DNA from: Ottelia alismoides
Lineage: Eukaryota; Streptophyta; Magnoliopsida; Alismatales; Hydrocharitaceae
Direction: 5' to 3'
Length of the DNA stretch: 64,000 bases
NCBI GenBank assembly: GCA_037367405.1
Contig: JAZKJV010006951.1
Span: 310,001 to 374,000 of the forward strand
Shown here: positions 45,781 through 57,273 of the stretch, piece after piece
Layout: the number at the start of each line of letters is the position of its first letter
How positions within the stretch are numbered: position 1 is the stretch's first letter
Made by a program: the position numbers and the translations under genes
The notes under the pieces: generated by a model
What the model saw: the letters and a program-made list of their open reading frames with translations, nothing else
Database searches by the model: none
What the model was told of the DNA's origin: nothing

Positions 45781-47760
45781 GAATTCCCTCGAATAACCTG
45801 TGCATCTCACCTTAATGTATTTTCTGAGTGTCGAATCTTGCTCTATTATCTCATCTAAAGATAAGGTGGCATTGATATTTTCTTTACAGATTGGGTTTAT
45901 CTCTTCATCATTTTCTTGATTTTTGAAGTTTTTTCTTTCCTGCCATTAGAGCACGGGGAAAAGGGATTGAGTAATCAAGTTCAAGAACTGAAATATCACT
46001 TTTATTAAAAACAACATTCTGTACAAGACTCTAACTCGGAGTGATGACAAGACTCTAAAATAAAAATTGATGTTAATGATGCTAAGGATGTTGCTGTTGA
46101 GATGTGTCCTCCTCTTCGGATTCAGACTCTTTTGAATACATTATCTTTTGGTGCTTTAATGATGGTTCTGGATACATCTACTCCTTATTGTCCCCAGAGG
46201 TATGTTCCAGTGTAGACACTAGGACTGTCGTATTGTTCCCCTTCTCGATTAGGCACGAATATAGTCTTTTCGCTCTTGAGAGAAATACGATTGGTAACAT
46301 CATGCGAAAAGATTTTGTATTCATGTGAAGAATATTCTGAGAGTACTACCTGGTCCTTGTGTCCAAGCCTATTAGGGTTAGCCTGGACTTGAGCTGGGAT
46401 TGCAGTTTCTAGGGTAATGAAGTCGTCTCTCCATCTCGAGAGTCAGTTGATATCAACCCCTGTATCGTGTAGTTCATTCAATACTCTATGAAATTCAGGA
46501 GAGATAGACGAGGAGGACCCCTATCCCTACCTGGACTGGGGTTTTTGATATTGATTGGTGTGATAAAATTAGCCGTGGTGGCTCTAGTTCTAGTGTTGTT
46601 GCTATTGTGTATTCTGGTAGTTTGGATGAAGCTGTTGGTGTGGGCGCTACTGCTGCTACTATTGTAGCCGAGATGAGACTACAAAGTACAAGGGGTCCTA
46701 GTCGATTTGGATTCTTGTTGGTTGATGGGGTAATATTGTACGAAACTCTATTCATCTCCACCGCTTATGAAGATTCCTTATAAACATCTTGAGTAGAGGG
46801 TTCTTCGATTTGATTTTGATGGGCACAGGATGAATCCCCATTCCAATTTCTTTGTTGCCCTATCTCTTGCCCCTGAATGTAGTGAATCTGGTGTGTGGGG
46901 GCAGGGGGAGTAGTCATGGTGGGTATCTATATCTTGGATACCCTATCAACAACTTCCTCCATCTGCTTGGGCAGTTTGGACAAACTTTCCAGATTGGTAA
47001 ATTTGTGGGTTCATCCACTTTCTTGTTAATATGTTTAACCATTGTAAGTTTATCTGCTATAAACCCCATGTCTGAGATTTGGTCGATAGATAGATTGTTC
47101 ACAATCCTCTTTCCCCCTTCTTTTGCTGGGATTTTAAGGGGGTTGGATGTGTATGCTGGACTTGTGTTATGCACACATCTTGTGTCAGCTAGTTTTTTGA
47201 ACACTTTATTAACAATGTCTTCCTATCGACCCTTGTTGTTTCCACTGAAAGAAGCATAACTAACACTTGCATTTTTGGGTTCAAAACAGTTACGAGGCTT
47301 TGGACCAACTACATCTTGCTAATGCCACGCCCTCGACATTTCTGTATCATGTCCATAAACCTCTTATAGGTTTCATGAAATGGTTCATTTGGGAACATGG
47401 TGAAGCTTGTGGGTTTGACCCTCATCTGGTTAGTTACACTCATTGCCTATAATTTCTTCAAAAACAACGTCTTGAATGCAACCCATGTTGAGACTACCTC
47501 CCCTACATTTGTTAGCCAGTATGCAACCTTATCTATTAAGTCAAAGGGGGTAGCTCTCAACCTAATGTAGTACTGACTAAACCTAGGATAATGCAAGTTG
47601 TCGCAGACTAATTTGAAATCTAGGAGAAAAGAGTATGTATCTTCATGGTTGTTTCTTCCAAAATTTGGAAGAATTGCGAGGAAATGTGTTATGTTCTCGA
47701 ACACATCCTCAATAAATATTGGTCTGAATCAATTCTAATAATTATGTATCTCTGGGGGAT
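45781..47760 (-). pseudogene. Gag, central and C-terminal part, TE-6
   Basis: The structural gag begins with the frame at 47447-47704 (FENITHFLAILPNFGRNNHE; YIRLRATPFDLIDKVAYWLT), which has the pattern of the plant retrotransposon gag domain. The frame at 46914-47204 (MGFIADKLTMVKHINKK) is the gag C-terminal part. A broken frame with VLNELHDTGVDIN lies near 46420-46500. No clear zinc knuckle (CCHC) is seen. Stops and frameshifts break it into at least four pieces. It continues upstream at 60470. Confidence 0.8.
47756..47760. repeat. Target-site duplication of TE-7
   Basis: GGGAT (47756-47760) on the left and GAGAT (60470-60474) on the right, 4 of 5 bases. The gag frame of TE-6 reads on across the site, which supports this boundary independently. 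Confidence 0.7.
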
Positions 47761-49079
47761 TATTGTGCACGAAATCTTAGAGGATTGGAAATTTAATGAT
47801 AAATAAGTCGTCGTCGCTATCCCCAAAATCCCGTGACAAACAATTTTTTTTTAATTTTTGCTACTTATTAACTTGTATAGAGGATAGGGTCGAACTCAGG
47901 GAGGCTACAAATCCTGAGGGTTATTTAACTAATCGAAAATCAGTTAAGAGAAAACAAGAATCTCAAAGGACAACTATCCTTCGTTTTTGTGATTTTTTAT
48001 CTTTTCATTTTTTAACTTTTTTTCTATTTTTTTTCTGATTTTCAAATTTTCAGTGATTTTGATTTGGCAATTTTTTTTTAATTTCAAAAAAATAACACGA
48101 AGTAATATTCACAAGATAAAAAATACAGACACCAACGCTTTTTGTAATTTTTCAATTTACCAAAAATACACAGAAAAATCCAAAGAAAATATTTTTGGGT
48201 TTTAAAAGTTTTGAAATGTTTTTGAGAATTTTTGTGAAATTTTCAGATGTTTTTGTATTTTTCTAAAAATCAAACAGTGCGAAAATCCGAAAATGTGCAC
48301 ACCCTGGAGTAATTTGCAACTTAAATATATTTTAAGTGCCCAAAACACCTGACAATTATTTTTATGACAAACTACAGGCAAATATATACAAACATGAACT
48401 AAAATCATAATTTTTGGATTTTTGTAGAATGTTTTATGATTTTTATAAGATTTTTGATATTTTCAAATTTTTTTGGGTTTTATAAATAATAATGCGTGAA
48501 AAATGGATAGAAATTAAAGGATAATGAAATAAAACTACCCTAATTTTTTTGGAATTTTTGGAGTTATTTTCGATTTTTTATGAATTTTGGAATTTCAAAC
48601 AGGGAAAAATGACATGTTTTTTATTTTTTAATAATAGTAAATGAAATCAAAATGCAATGAATTTTTTTTGCTAGATGGTATGCACATCAGCAACATAGCA
48701 CAAATTTTTTTGAATTTTTGGACTAATAAAAACATTTATTTAATTAGAGAATTAATGCAATGTCTGAGAACATGGACTAAAAAATAAATAAGTTTTGTTT
48801 TTGAATCAAATAAATAATAAAAATAAATGCGAGGAGGAAAATACAATTTACCCATGAAATACGTGTGCAAACCACATGACTTGAGGAGGCAGGGGCGTCT
48901 ATAATTTTGAAAATCTTCAGGGGGATTCAATGAAATTCTCTCGAATTAAATTGATCTGGCATGGGCTCTTTCGTAATTTCAGAAATATCTGGGACCAATG
49001 TTGTAAATTTCCCAATTTTTTTAATAAATCAAAACCCTAAGAAGTCTTTGGTTTGTATCTGCTGAAAGGAAAACAAAAG

Positions 49080-49590
49080 AGGTTCGTCGCCCCTTGCTTC
49101 TTCTCCATGCAAGGGGCTGCGCAGGCAGTAGAGGACTTCGGCAGTTGAGCGATGGGTGCGCGCGAAGAGGCACGGAAGGTGTCCAGGCGAGAGAGGCGCA
49201 CGAGGGTCGGCTCGCACGATGGCGATCATGCACGCGGAAAAGCGGGGCGATGAAGACAGTGCGGATGGCGACGAGGTGCTTCGACGGGAGGCGGCGAAGG
49301 ATCGGCGGCGGAGAGTGCTGGATGGCGGCGAGGGAGGTCGGGTGTGGCATGTGCGGGCTGTGGGAGATGGAGGACTGGCCACGCGGTTGGAGGTGCGGGT
49401 TCGCGCGGTTGCCCACATGCACGAAGGTATGGCACACTGCCACTGGCGATCTAGAGTTGATGGAGATCAGCGTCGAGAAGGCGGAGGGGCGCGGAGTACG
49501 ACGGAAGATCGGTGCTTGCGGGCGGCTGGAGGTCAATGGAGGAGGGCAGCTGAGGTGCGACGCGGGACGACACTGCTGCCCGCGTGTTTT
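49080..49590. other. GC-rich cassette in the TE-7 3' LTR
   Basis: The GC-rich block from about CGTCGCCCCTTGC to CTGCCCGCGTG gives long open frames on both strands (49021-49644 on -, 207 codons; 49094-49666 and 49156-49617 on +). No family is recognised. The long frames follow from GC content and do not match the equivalent block of the 5' LTR (58500-58985). It could be a captured host fragment or a fast-evolving transcribed region. Confidence 0.5.
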
Positions 49591-50176
49591 TTTTGTTATG
49601 TTTTTATTGTTTATTGAAACTGTAAACAATAAAAGAAAAATCAATTTTTTTAAATTTTTTTGTTAGTCCAAAACTAGGAAAAAAATATAGAAATTCCTTT
49701 TTTATATGTTTTTTTATTTTATTTTTTGTTTCTTTTTTATATGATCCTGCAAAACAAATGTTAGGGAAATCGAAAATTTATTTATTTATTTATTTACTAA
49801 TCGGAAAAATGAATGGGAATTCGGTGGAAATGAGGGATTCGTATCCGATCTCCGGCCACCGTACGCGGCCGGAGTTGAGAGATCGTGGACGATAGAAATA
49901 GAACGTGTGGAGATCGAGAAAGTGAGATGAAAAATCGATTCGGTGGTGGAATAAATCGTGGCAGATTATAAGATCTAGATAAACAAAAAATGACAAGGAG
50001 ATAAAAGTGTGAGAAATAAACTACGATTAACCTAGATAAACATAAGAAAAATGTAAATCTCACCTTAGGAGCGGAAAAGACCATGATCGCCTCGACAAGG
50101 CCGAATCGCTGTCACCCGGCTCGGAGATTGGGCTCCTCTCTCTAAAGATTGATGCAGTTGGAATGAGGGAGGAGTC

Positions 50177-50186
50177 ATATAAATAG
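50177..50186 (-). promoter_or_regulatory. TATA-like element of the TE-7 3' LTR
   Basis: CTATTTATAT in element sense, followed by CT-rich sequence. It is conserved in TE-4 (about 27791-27801) but deleted from the 5' LTR of TE-7. Confidence 0.45.
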
Positions 50187-51192
50187 AAAAGATGGAATCA
50201 AATTTGATTTTTGAATTATTTTGGATAAAGAGATAAGAGATGAAAATTAAAATTAATTTTTGATTTTTTTGGTGGAAGAGATGACATGAGATAAAGTAAA
50301 AGAGATAAAACTATTTACAAAATTTTCTATTTTTTTTGAATTTTCATCACTTTATTTGTTTGAATTAAAAATGTTATTTTTTTATGATGGTTAATTAAAA
50401 GTAGCAACTATATCCATATACTATATACATATATGACATGATATACAGGGGTACATGAGGAAATTAGATCCTTTTTTTCAAAATAATTAGTAATAATAAT
50501 TTACAAATATATACAAATACAATATTTACAAAATGCATGGGAAAATTGCACAAACCACCCTGGAAAACCAACTTTTTACTCGTAACTCCAAAAATACAAA
50601 ATTATGGCCATTTTGAAGATAATTTAATATAGAATCAAATGGAAGTGAGATTATTTTAATTTGAGTTCATATGGAGCCGGAATTGATTTTTCAATTAGTT
50701 GTTAGTGGCCTTTTTCCATGTGTGGCTACTTTTATTCTGTACATGATTTAATTGTGCAATTATTTTTATTAAGAAGGACACATTTTTATTTACAACTTTG
50801 GTTTTGAAAGTGATTTGATTTGAGGTCAATTAAGGCATAAATAAATTAGTGTTAGTTTTATACAAATATACACAAAATAAGTGAGAAGTGTTTACAACAA
50901 CACGCACATTTTTTTGATTTTCTGCTTAAGGACCCTTATCTCCCCATACTTTATTCCTGGTCGATCAGGTCAAGTCTTGACCTTCTCTCGGGGTTCGGGT
51001 CAGCCTGTATATAGTCTTCCTTTTTTTCCTTTCTTTCTTTATTTTTTTAGGTTAAAACTAGTAAGAAGTATACAATATTTACACACAGATGCAAGTTAGT
51101 AAGAATATGGAGTTAGTGTTATATGCAGGTGTTTTATAAGGGATTTTTAAGCTAAAATAAATGAATAAAGATGACAAATCGCAGATTCATCT

Positions 51193-51228
51193 TCCTCCTA
51201 TGCTTTACCTTTGCTAGTCCCTTAGCAA
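51193..51228 (-). other. Polypurine tract and adjacent hairpin of TE-7
   Basis: In element sense AAGCATAGGAGGA (51193-51205) abuts the LTR start. The CTAG-type hairpin TTGCTAAGG/CTAGCAA is at 51211-51228. The tract is less pure than in TE-2. Confidence 0.75.
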
Positions 51229-52661
51229 ACACTTATTTGAATGAATAAGTGAAGAAAAAGAAAAAGAAAGGGAAAATAAAGAAAGTAGGACAATACGAGT
51301 ATTAAACTTATCTTCATAAAATTGTACCTTTGGAGCTCTGTCAGACCTTTGGATTATTAGTGTGTCGGAACTTCTGTGAGACTTAGAATTTTAAAATCGA
51401 CAGTCTTCAAGTTCTACACATCATTGTCACAGTTTCAGCTCAGAAGTCATCTTAGATCAATCCTTTTCCCAAAGTATACCCTATGAATATTGAACAATCG
51501 ACTCATGTGTGTGAAAGGTTTTAGCTCTTCCAATCCAGAATGCCGGACTACCATGCAAATCACCTCTCTAGTAACTCATCCTCGGAGAGTCAGGTGTTTC
51601 CTTCTAAGGTTTGTTGCGTTGTGTTCACAATCAAATTGGGGGGAGAAGTTAGAAGAAGGAGAAAAGAACTGGAGGGTGACCAGTGTAGTCACCTCTCCTT
51701 GTGAAGCTGGCTAGTGTAGCCGAGTCTCCACCAAGATCTGCAGGTTTTCTTGAAGCTTGGATCTTTTTAGTCAGATATTTATTTGTTAGTGGCTTCTTTG
51801 TATTTGGATTTTTGGTGATTCTTCTTGGATCTTGTTGTGCCCCTACGAATATAGAATCTTTTTGTTCCGTATATGTTTTGGGGTCTTGGAAAAAATTGTG
51901 CCCAGTTGTCCATCCCTTTTCCGAGGCTTTATTTCAACCTGTACTCCAGTCTTTAGATTTCCATGCTACCAGAAAAGAAACTCACACAGTCTTCCAACAT
52001 CCCGTCTGAGTTGAGCTAAGTGCATAGTGCGAGAGTACAAATTAATTCCCTATTACAGAGTTGTACCCAGAATGAAGAGACCAGGTTAGACACTAAGAGT
52101 CAAACACTGCACATTGTCATGTGGAACTCAAAGAATTAAGTCAAAGACCTGAAGCTTCTAAAATCCTATTTCTGGGCGAAGTTCCTCTAAGAATTAGGTG
52201 GATTAAGGTCCAACTAAGCTCCATTCTTCAATTTTATTCCAGACGTAGTTTAAATAGCAATACTATCCTGAAAAATGCACAAGCAAATGCAAAATGCAGA
52301 GTTTTTTTTGTTTGAAAAGAAATGATGCACATGTGAACATGACATTTTTTTACAGTTTTCTTAATTTTGAACTTATTATGGATTTTTGGGAGGAAAAATG
52401 CAGATGTGAAAGAAAAGTTTTTTTTAACTATGTAAATTTTTATAGATTTTTGGTTTTCTAGTTTTTTTGAAGGAAAAAGGGTTAGTAAAATATATACAAG
52501 AGAAAAATTTTTTGTTTTCTTTTGTTTTTTGTTGTTTATTTGTTTTTTGTTTTTTTTTGTGTTTGTTGATGATTTTACAAAATTGTACACATAACCCCCC
52601 AAAATAAACATATTTAAAAGTATGAGTTATGTCTAAAGTATATATACAATATATACGACAA
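51229..52661 (-). other. 3' non-coding tail of TE-7
   Basis: No supported gene lies here. The two-box module with GACTACACTGGTCACC and GGCTACACTAGCC (element sense) is at about 51675-51725. The stretch 52290-52620 is AT-rich with poly-T runs. The frames at 51490-52014 are on the opposite strand and lack known domains. Confidence 0.6.
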
Positions 52662-53044
52662 TCCCCTATACTTAGCTCGAACTATGTACTCATAGTGACC
52701 AGAGAGCGACAAAGGAAGACATAACTCGTGCTAAGTATAGAAAGATGAAAAGACTCCTATGCTACAACGACTCAAAGAAAAGATAAAAAGAAGAGAAGTT
52801 GGTGGTCCCCCCATACTTAGGATCAAGTAATCCTAAGTATAGTAGAATGTACAAAGGGGAAAACTGATGAAGAGAATATACAGACTCAAAAATACATGAT
52901 ATGAACAACATCACCCCCCTTATACTTAGGGTAGAGTATCCCTAAGTATAGGCAACAACAACAAGGGTGATAAATATGATGAATATGAACAACACAAATC
53001 CTTCACCACCCTATACTTAGGATAAAGCATATCCTATGTATAGC
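52662..53044 (-). repeat. Array of four PPT-like hairpins, TE-7
   Basis: The long hairpin is at 52662-52740 (arms CTATACTTAGC and GCTAAGTATAG). Short ones are at 52806-52843 (CTTAGGAT/ATCCTAAG), 52913-52953 (CTTAGGG/CCCTAAG) and 53006-53044. This is one of the best-preserved arrays, with near-perfect stems in the two middle hairpins. Confidence 0.87.
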
Positions 53045-53330
53045 ATATACACACACGTAAAAGGGGTGAATGATGAAACGGGAGAAGAAAGAGTGAAACG
53101 AATGGATATACAAGAGGAGTGGATGTACAAAGGTTAAGATGGTCGAAAGAGAACCTTCTTGCGGGACTACTGAGGTACGGATTTGACATGGTGTAGGTCG
53201 ATATTGGGACCATCATTTGACATAAACTGAGTAGGATCGACCAAGAATGTATCCTCAGCGGTTTCAGATTGTGCATGCCTAAACTGGTTATTGGAAGTAG
53301 CGCGGTCATGTCCTGCTTTGGAAGTCACGC

Positions 53331-54958
53331 AAACATCAAAGTAAAAGGGCTCGAATCATTATAAGAAAAAGTAGGATCAATTTCACCCTGGCAAGCCTCT
53401 ACCGGATCGACATCTTTATCAAAAGGCCCGAATTCCTTTATAAAAGCAATCAAATCAAATTTTGCGTGATTGGTCTCATCTAAATCAGGGTGAATAGGAA
53501 TGGACTTATTAGTAAAAGTAGTTAAATCATGTCTGTCATGTCTAGTCCTAGAGTCTGCCTTCCGCTCTAGGGTGTCTATCGTGTAAATTCTGCGGATGCC
53601 ATCAATGCATCACCACGTACCAGAAGGAGGAACTCCAAGGTCTATGCTTTACGAGTCTTCCTCGTTGAATAGGAATTCTTGGGTTTCATTATCATCCAAC
53701 ATATAACAAGAATCTTTGATATTATCATCGAGGTCAAATTCCTTGGGGTTGGCTAACACGGGCAGGCTCCCATTGGATGCGAGTCTCTGGATAGTAGTGG
53801 ATGTAGTGATTAACACATCACTCTCTACATCAGAATGGAAGCGAATCTCTCCAGATCCATAATAAATAACGGCTCCCGCAGAGACGAGGAAAGGTCGTCC
53901 CAGGATGATTGGAGGGTGCTCCACAGGGGTGGTGGTCTCCATGGGCATTATAACAAAATCTGAAGTAAAATTCATGCCCTGAATGAGAATAACAGCGTTT
54001 TCTAGAATACCCTTCGGCCTCTTGATAGATCCATCAGCAAATTGAACTATCATCCTGGTTTTCTTGAGAGGCCCAAGATGAAGAGACTATACCATAGAGA
54101 AGGGTATTATATTAATTGATGAACCACAGTCAAGGAGAGTGTTATCACAAGAATAGTCAGATATGGAGCAACTCACAAGACGTGTGGCAGTGTTCCCTTT
54201 CTTAAAATACGGACGATGAGAGGTGGCATAGGTAGTGGCCATGGTCAAGATGTGACGCTCAGGTCTTCTCCTTTGCTTTCTCTTCTTGTGTTGAGGAGTA
54301 GATAAATTTGTCATGGCCTTTTGAAGTGGGGCTTTAATGATCTCATGAAGGGTGTCCAGCATTTCGGGTTTAGTCAACATTTGGAGGTCGGAATCAACAT
54401 TTACTCGAGGATTGCCAAGAGCAGTCTGTATAGTGGCATCCTCGGGGTCAAGGTTGGGACATGGCTGTGTGGGTAAATGATCGGCCGATTGGGTCCTCTA
54501 CTCACAAAATGAATCAACAACGTGTCTCCCGAATTATTTTTGGATTTTTTTTTCATTTTTTTGTATTTTGGGTGATTTCAAGCTCTCATGATTATCCTCA
54601 AGTAAATCTATATCCTCAAATAGTGGAGCAGCATTCTGGCTCTCATTCATGTTAAATAGACTGGAAATCCTCGAATTTATATACTCCATCATCTGGTTCA
54701 ATGTCTCAAGTGTGGACAACATGAAAGGTGACTCCAGAATCCCAGGATCAGGTTGGTTGAATGAGGGTGGGTGAAAATCAAAGTCCACCGACTCCAGAAA
54801 TAATGGGTTAGGCGGATATGCATAAAAATCTGGAGGAAAGTCCTCCTGGAAAAGGGAAGGTCGATCAACTGGAGGGTACGAGGTATCTGCAAAGATCGGA
54901 TTAAAATAACTCCAGTCGACCATCTTCGAAATAAAAGATGAGAGAGCACGAGGGTCAA
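53331..54958 (-). pseudogene. Gag-protease frame, TE-7
   Basis: One frame runs from about 54923 to 53336 without frameshift but with stops at 54534, 54498, 54087, 53649 and about 53610. The N-terminal part is Pro-, Phe- and Asp-rich (VDWSYFNPIFADTSYPP; GILESPFMLSTLETLNQMME). The protease active site is LLDCGSSINIIPFSMV (near 54100), followed by QFADGSIKRPKGILENAVIL and the C-terminal ILGRPFLVSAGAVI. A 3' extension reads YTIDTLERKADS and LDETNHAKFDLIAFIKEFG and has no known domain. The single unbroken frame suggests longer constraint or younger decay than in TE-6. Neither RT nor integrase of Gypsy type follows. Confidence 0.82.
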
Positions 54959-55015
54959 GTCAAAAGATATGGAGAAAAAGGCGCAAATGCACTGTAGGAT
55001 CTAGTATGCACACAC

Positions 55016-55214
55016 ACAATCAAACACAATACAAACCCCCAATTCACCAACTTAACGCAATTTTAAGACAGTGAAGGTTCGGTCTCTTAATCTTGTCTGT
55101 TTTAGAGTTAGGTGATAATCACAAAGTTGTACCAACACTTAGGTTGAATTATGGGATTTGGGCACTAACCTTAGTATGTACGTGAGCAAGTTAAAACGAG
55201 TACAATGAGGGGAT
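55016..55214 (-). other. Leader block shared with TE-2
   Basis: TTTTAGAGTTAGGTGAT and its flanks parallel 12725-12925. The similarity ends at GGGG(A/T)T(A/T)(C/G)TCTCC near 55205-55217, exactly where Copia sequence starts in TE-7 and a different sequence starts in TE-2. Confidence 0.6.
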
Positions 55215-56101
55215 TACTCTCCGCGAACAGAGCGAGATCTGCGAGGGACATTACGAGGCAAGGACTGAACCAACGGAGGTGGTGGAGGTGGTGGTGGAGG
55301 TGGTGGAGGAGGAGGAGTAGGGGAAGGTGAAGAATCAACAGTAGGAGGTGGTGGCATGTAAATCTCACCATCATAGACAGATGGATTAATTTTGTCACTT
55401 TTAGGAGAAAAATACATGACCAATTCAAAGAAAGTAACGTCAGCACTAACAAAATATTTCTGGCTTAGTGGATTAAAGCAACGATACCCCTTTTGGGTAC
55501 GAGAATAGCCGACAAATACACACTTGATAGCTCTAGGAGAGAGCTTGTCACGCCCTGCACAAACATCATGAACAAAGGCAACAGATACAAATACACGATG
55601 TGTAAGAGATAAGAGATCCTTCTCAGGAAACACAATCGAGTAAGGAACCTTCTCTCCTAACACGGACGAGGGCATGCGGTTTACTAGATAACAAGCAGTA
55701 AGGACAACATCACCCCAGTAAGAATGAGGAGAACGACTCTGTATAAACAATGTTCTGATCACATCAAGTAAGTGATGGTGTTTGCGCTCGGCAACACCGT
55801 TCTACTGGGAAGTGTAGACACATGAGGTTTGGTGATCAATGCCATGGGATTTAAGGAATTCAGAAAGATGTAAGGTGCAAAATTCCAAGGTATTGTCAGA
55901 ACGAATATACTTTATATTGGCAGAAAAAATATTCTTTATTTCTTTAATAAAATACTTGATAGTGGATCCAACCTCAGACTTATTTTTCAACGTAACCTGG
56001 GTCAATAAGGGCTTCTGCGTAAATGAAGGACCTTCGGGGGGGGGGGGGGGGTAGGGGGGGGGCTGGACGAAATTTTCCCACGGGTCACGTACGGTGCACA
56101 T
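55214..56101 (-). pseudogene. Ty1/Copia integrase fragment carried inside TE-7
   Basis: A single frame (one stop, TAG at 55802-55804) gives, in order, KNKSEVGSTIKYFIKEIKN, YIRSDNTLEFCTLHLSEFLK (second catalytic Asp), SHGIDHQTSCVYTSQ, NGVAERKHHHLLDVIRTLF (catalytic Glu in NGVAE), SYWGDVVLTACYLVNRMPSS, and the C-terminal DKLSPRAIKCVFVGYSRTQK and YFVSADVTFFE. A Pro-rich tail coded by GGTGGA-type repeats (55268-55330) follows. Copia wording (GYSRTQKGYRCF) separates it from the Gypsy integrases here. No Copia LTR, gag or RT flanks it, so it is a captured or truncated fragment. The first 20 codons (MCTVRDPWENFVQ, then Pro-rich) are not Copia. Confidence 0.9.
56036..56062. repeat. Poly-G tract (G16-TA-G9)
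   Basis: This guanine run on the + strand encodes a proline run in the antisense frame. Such tracts can form G-quadruplexes and are prone to slippage and sequencing error. It sits at the 5' end of the Copia fragment. Confidence 0.9.
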
Positions 56102-56155
56102 GACCCCGGGTGATAGAGGCGCTAATGTTTCCTCCGTACGTGTCGCGCACGTGGG
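56077..56155. repeat. Imperfect inverted repeat around a GC-rich loop
   Basis: CCCACGGGTCACGTACGG (56077-56094) pairs with CCGTACGTGTCGCGCACG and TGGG (56134-56155), with a 39-base loop. It lies directly beside the poly-G tract and is unlike the surrounding AT-rich DNA. Its origin is unknown. Confidence 0.6.
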
Positions 56156-57255
56156 AGGACCTCGGACTTCACACCTAGTGGCTAGAGCAACGAGGGAGGT
56201 TTGGCCAAGGGCGGCGACAGGGCATCTTCATGGCAGAGGAGGGGTCCTCCGGCGCTACTGCAGCTGAGTCGATGGCGTGCAGAGAAGGAAGCCTGTTGCT
56301 CCCCTTTGATTGGTGAAGAGTACGGCCGAGATGAAGCGGCAAAAACCTCTTCTTTCCTTGTGTTTATTTTAGGTTGAGTTTTCTTTAGTTGTTCCAAATT
56401 TTAGGCAGTTATCCCTTGGTTTAAGTATATTCAACGAATCATCTACCGAGTGTCCAGTTTCCTTTTTAACTTATGTGAGTGAAAACAATGAACGAGATCG
56501 GAAATGCCAATGCACGATTAAAAACGATGATGCATGCAGGGGTTAGAGATGCGTACCTTGTCACCAGCACTCTACATGCAAGTGATCCATGCAGAATTTA
56601 AATACAGAAAAATAAACTAGCCTATATGATGCAAGCGAACCATCCTAGATGATAACTTCTATTAACGGGCAAGAACAAGTTAATTTGACTAAGTCCAAAT
56701 TACGCTCTACTCTATAGGCACAGAAATTCTTGTTTAGGGTGTTTGGACCTAATTAATTATCTGGATCATGCAAATTAATTAAAGCAATCAATAGGTGGCT
56801 CACGAATTATGTGGAAAATAAAAAAAAATAAAGGCGATGAAAACAAATCAGTGAGGTTTGCCAAGTGCACCAGCACTTGGCAAAACAGACCCCGCAACAA
56901 ATGAATGTCCGTTTACAAGAGTTCAAATGCTAGAAAAGAAAAAAATATCTCTCTCTTTTTCGTCTCTTTCAATTCTTCTTCTCCTCTTCTCACGCTATCC
57001 TGCGGCTTGGTGAAGAATCAAGCCGCCTCCACGTCGCTTGGGTGCATCAGCTCTCCTAGGACTGCCTCCTTCGCTCCGCGGGACCTCGCAAGAAAAAGAA
57101 AAGAGAATGTGTAAGAAACACAATTATCAACTATTATAGAATGATAAAATGAATGCAGTGGACATGAACAATGAAATAATGTAGCAAATTATAAACAGAT
57201 ATTTACAACCAAGAATAGCAGATCAAAAGAGAAACCTAACTACCCTCGCCGTGGC
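56156..57255 (-). other. 5' leader of TE-7
   Basis: The part at 56540-56760 resembles TE-2's leader at about 13100-13370 (for example CAGCACTCTACATGCA against CAGCTCTCTCCATGTG). The part at 57000-57100 resembles 13550-13690. The part at 56156-56400 is GC-richer, and the frame at 56182-56397 has no recognised domain. No gene is supported. Confidence 0.55.
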
Positions 57256-57273
57256 TCCCCGGCATTGACGCCA
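57256..57273 (-). other. Primer-binding site of TE-7 (tRNA-Asp type)
   Basis: TGGCGTCAATGCCGGGGA in element sense, three bases from the LTR end. It has about three mismatches to the plant tRNA-Asp 3' end and matches TE-2's site at 16 of 18 bases. Confidence 0.85.

Larger units (their letters stand above)
47761..51192 (-). mobile_element. TE-7 3' LTR
   Basis: The 3432-bp LTR begins TATTGTGCACGAAATC on the + strand (the terminal TG/CA pair has mutated to TA) and ends about GATTCATCT. It aligns with TE-4 and with 57277-60469. The 239-bp length difference from the 5' LTR is largely a deletion in the latter. Confidence 0.88.

Noticed and set aside
42927..47760. TE-6 as the upstream half of TE-3
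   Set aside because: Both are - strand Gypsy, but TE-6 has its own RT, RNase H and integrase, which would duplicate those of TE-3. The protein pieces also differ.
49021..49644. 207-codon - strand and 190-codon + strand frames
   Set aside because: Both fall in a GC-rich LTR cassette where stop codons are rare. Neither has a recognised domain or a counterpart in the sister LTRs.
54698..54958. 86-codon - strand frame
   Set aside because: It is a shifted reading of the TE-7 gag-protease frame, which has the protease motif.
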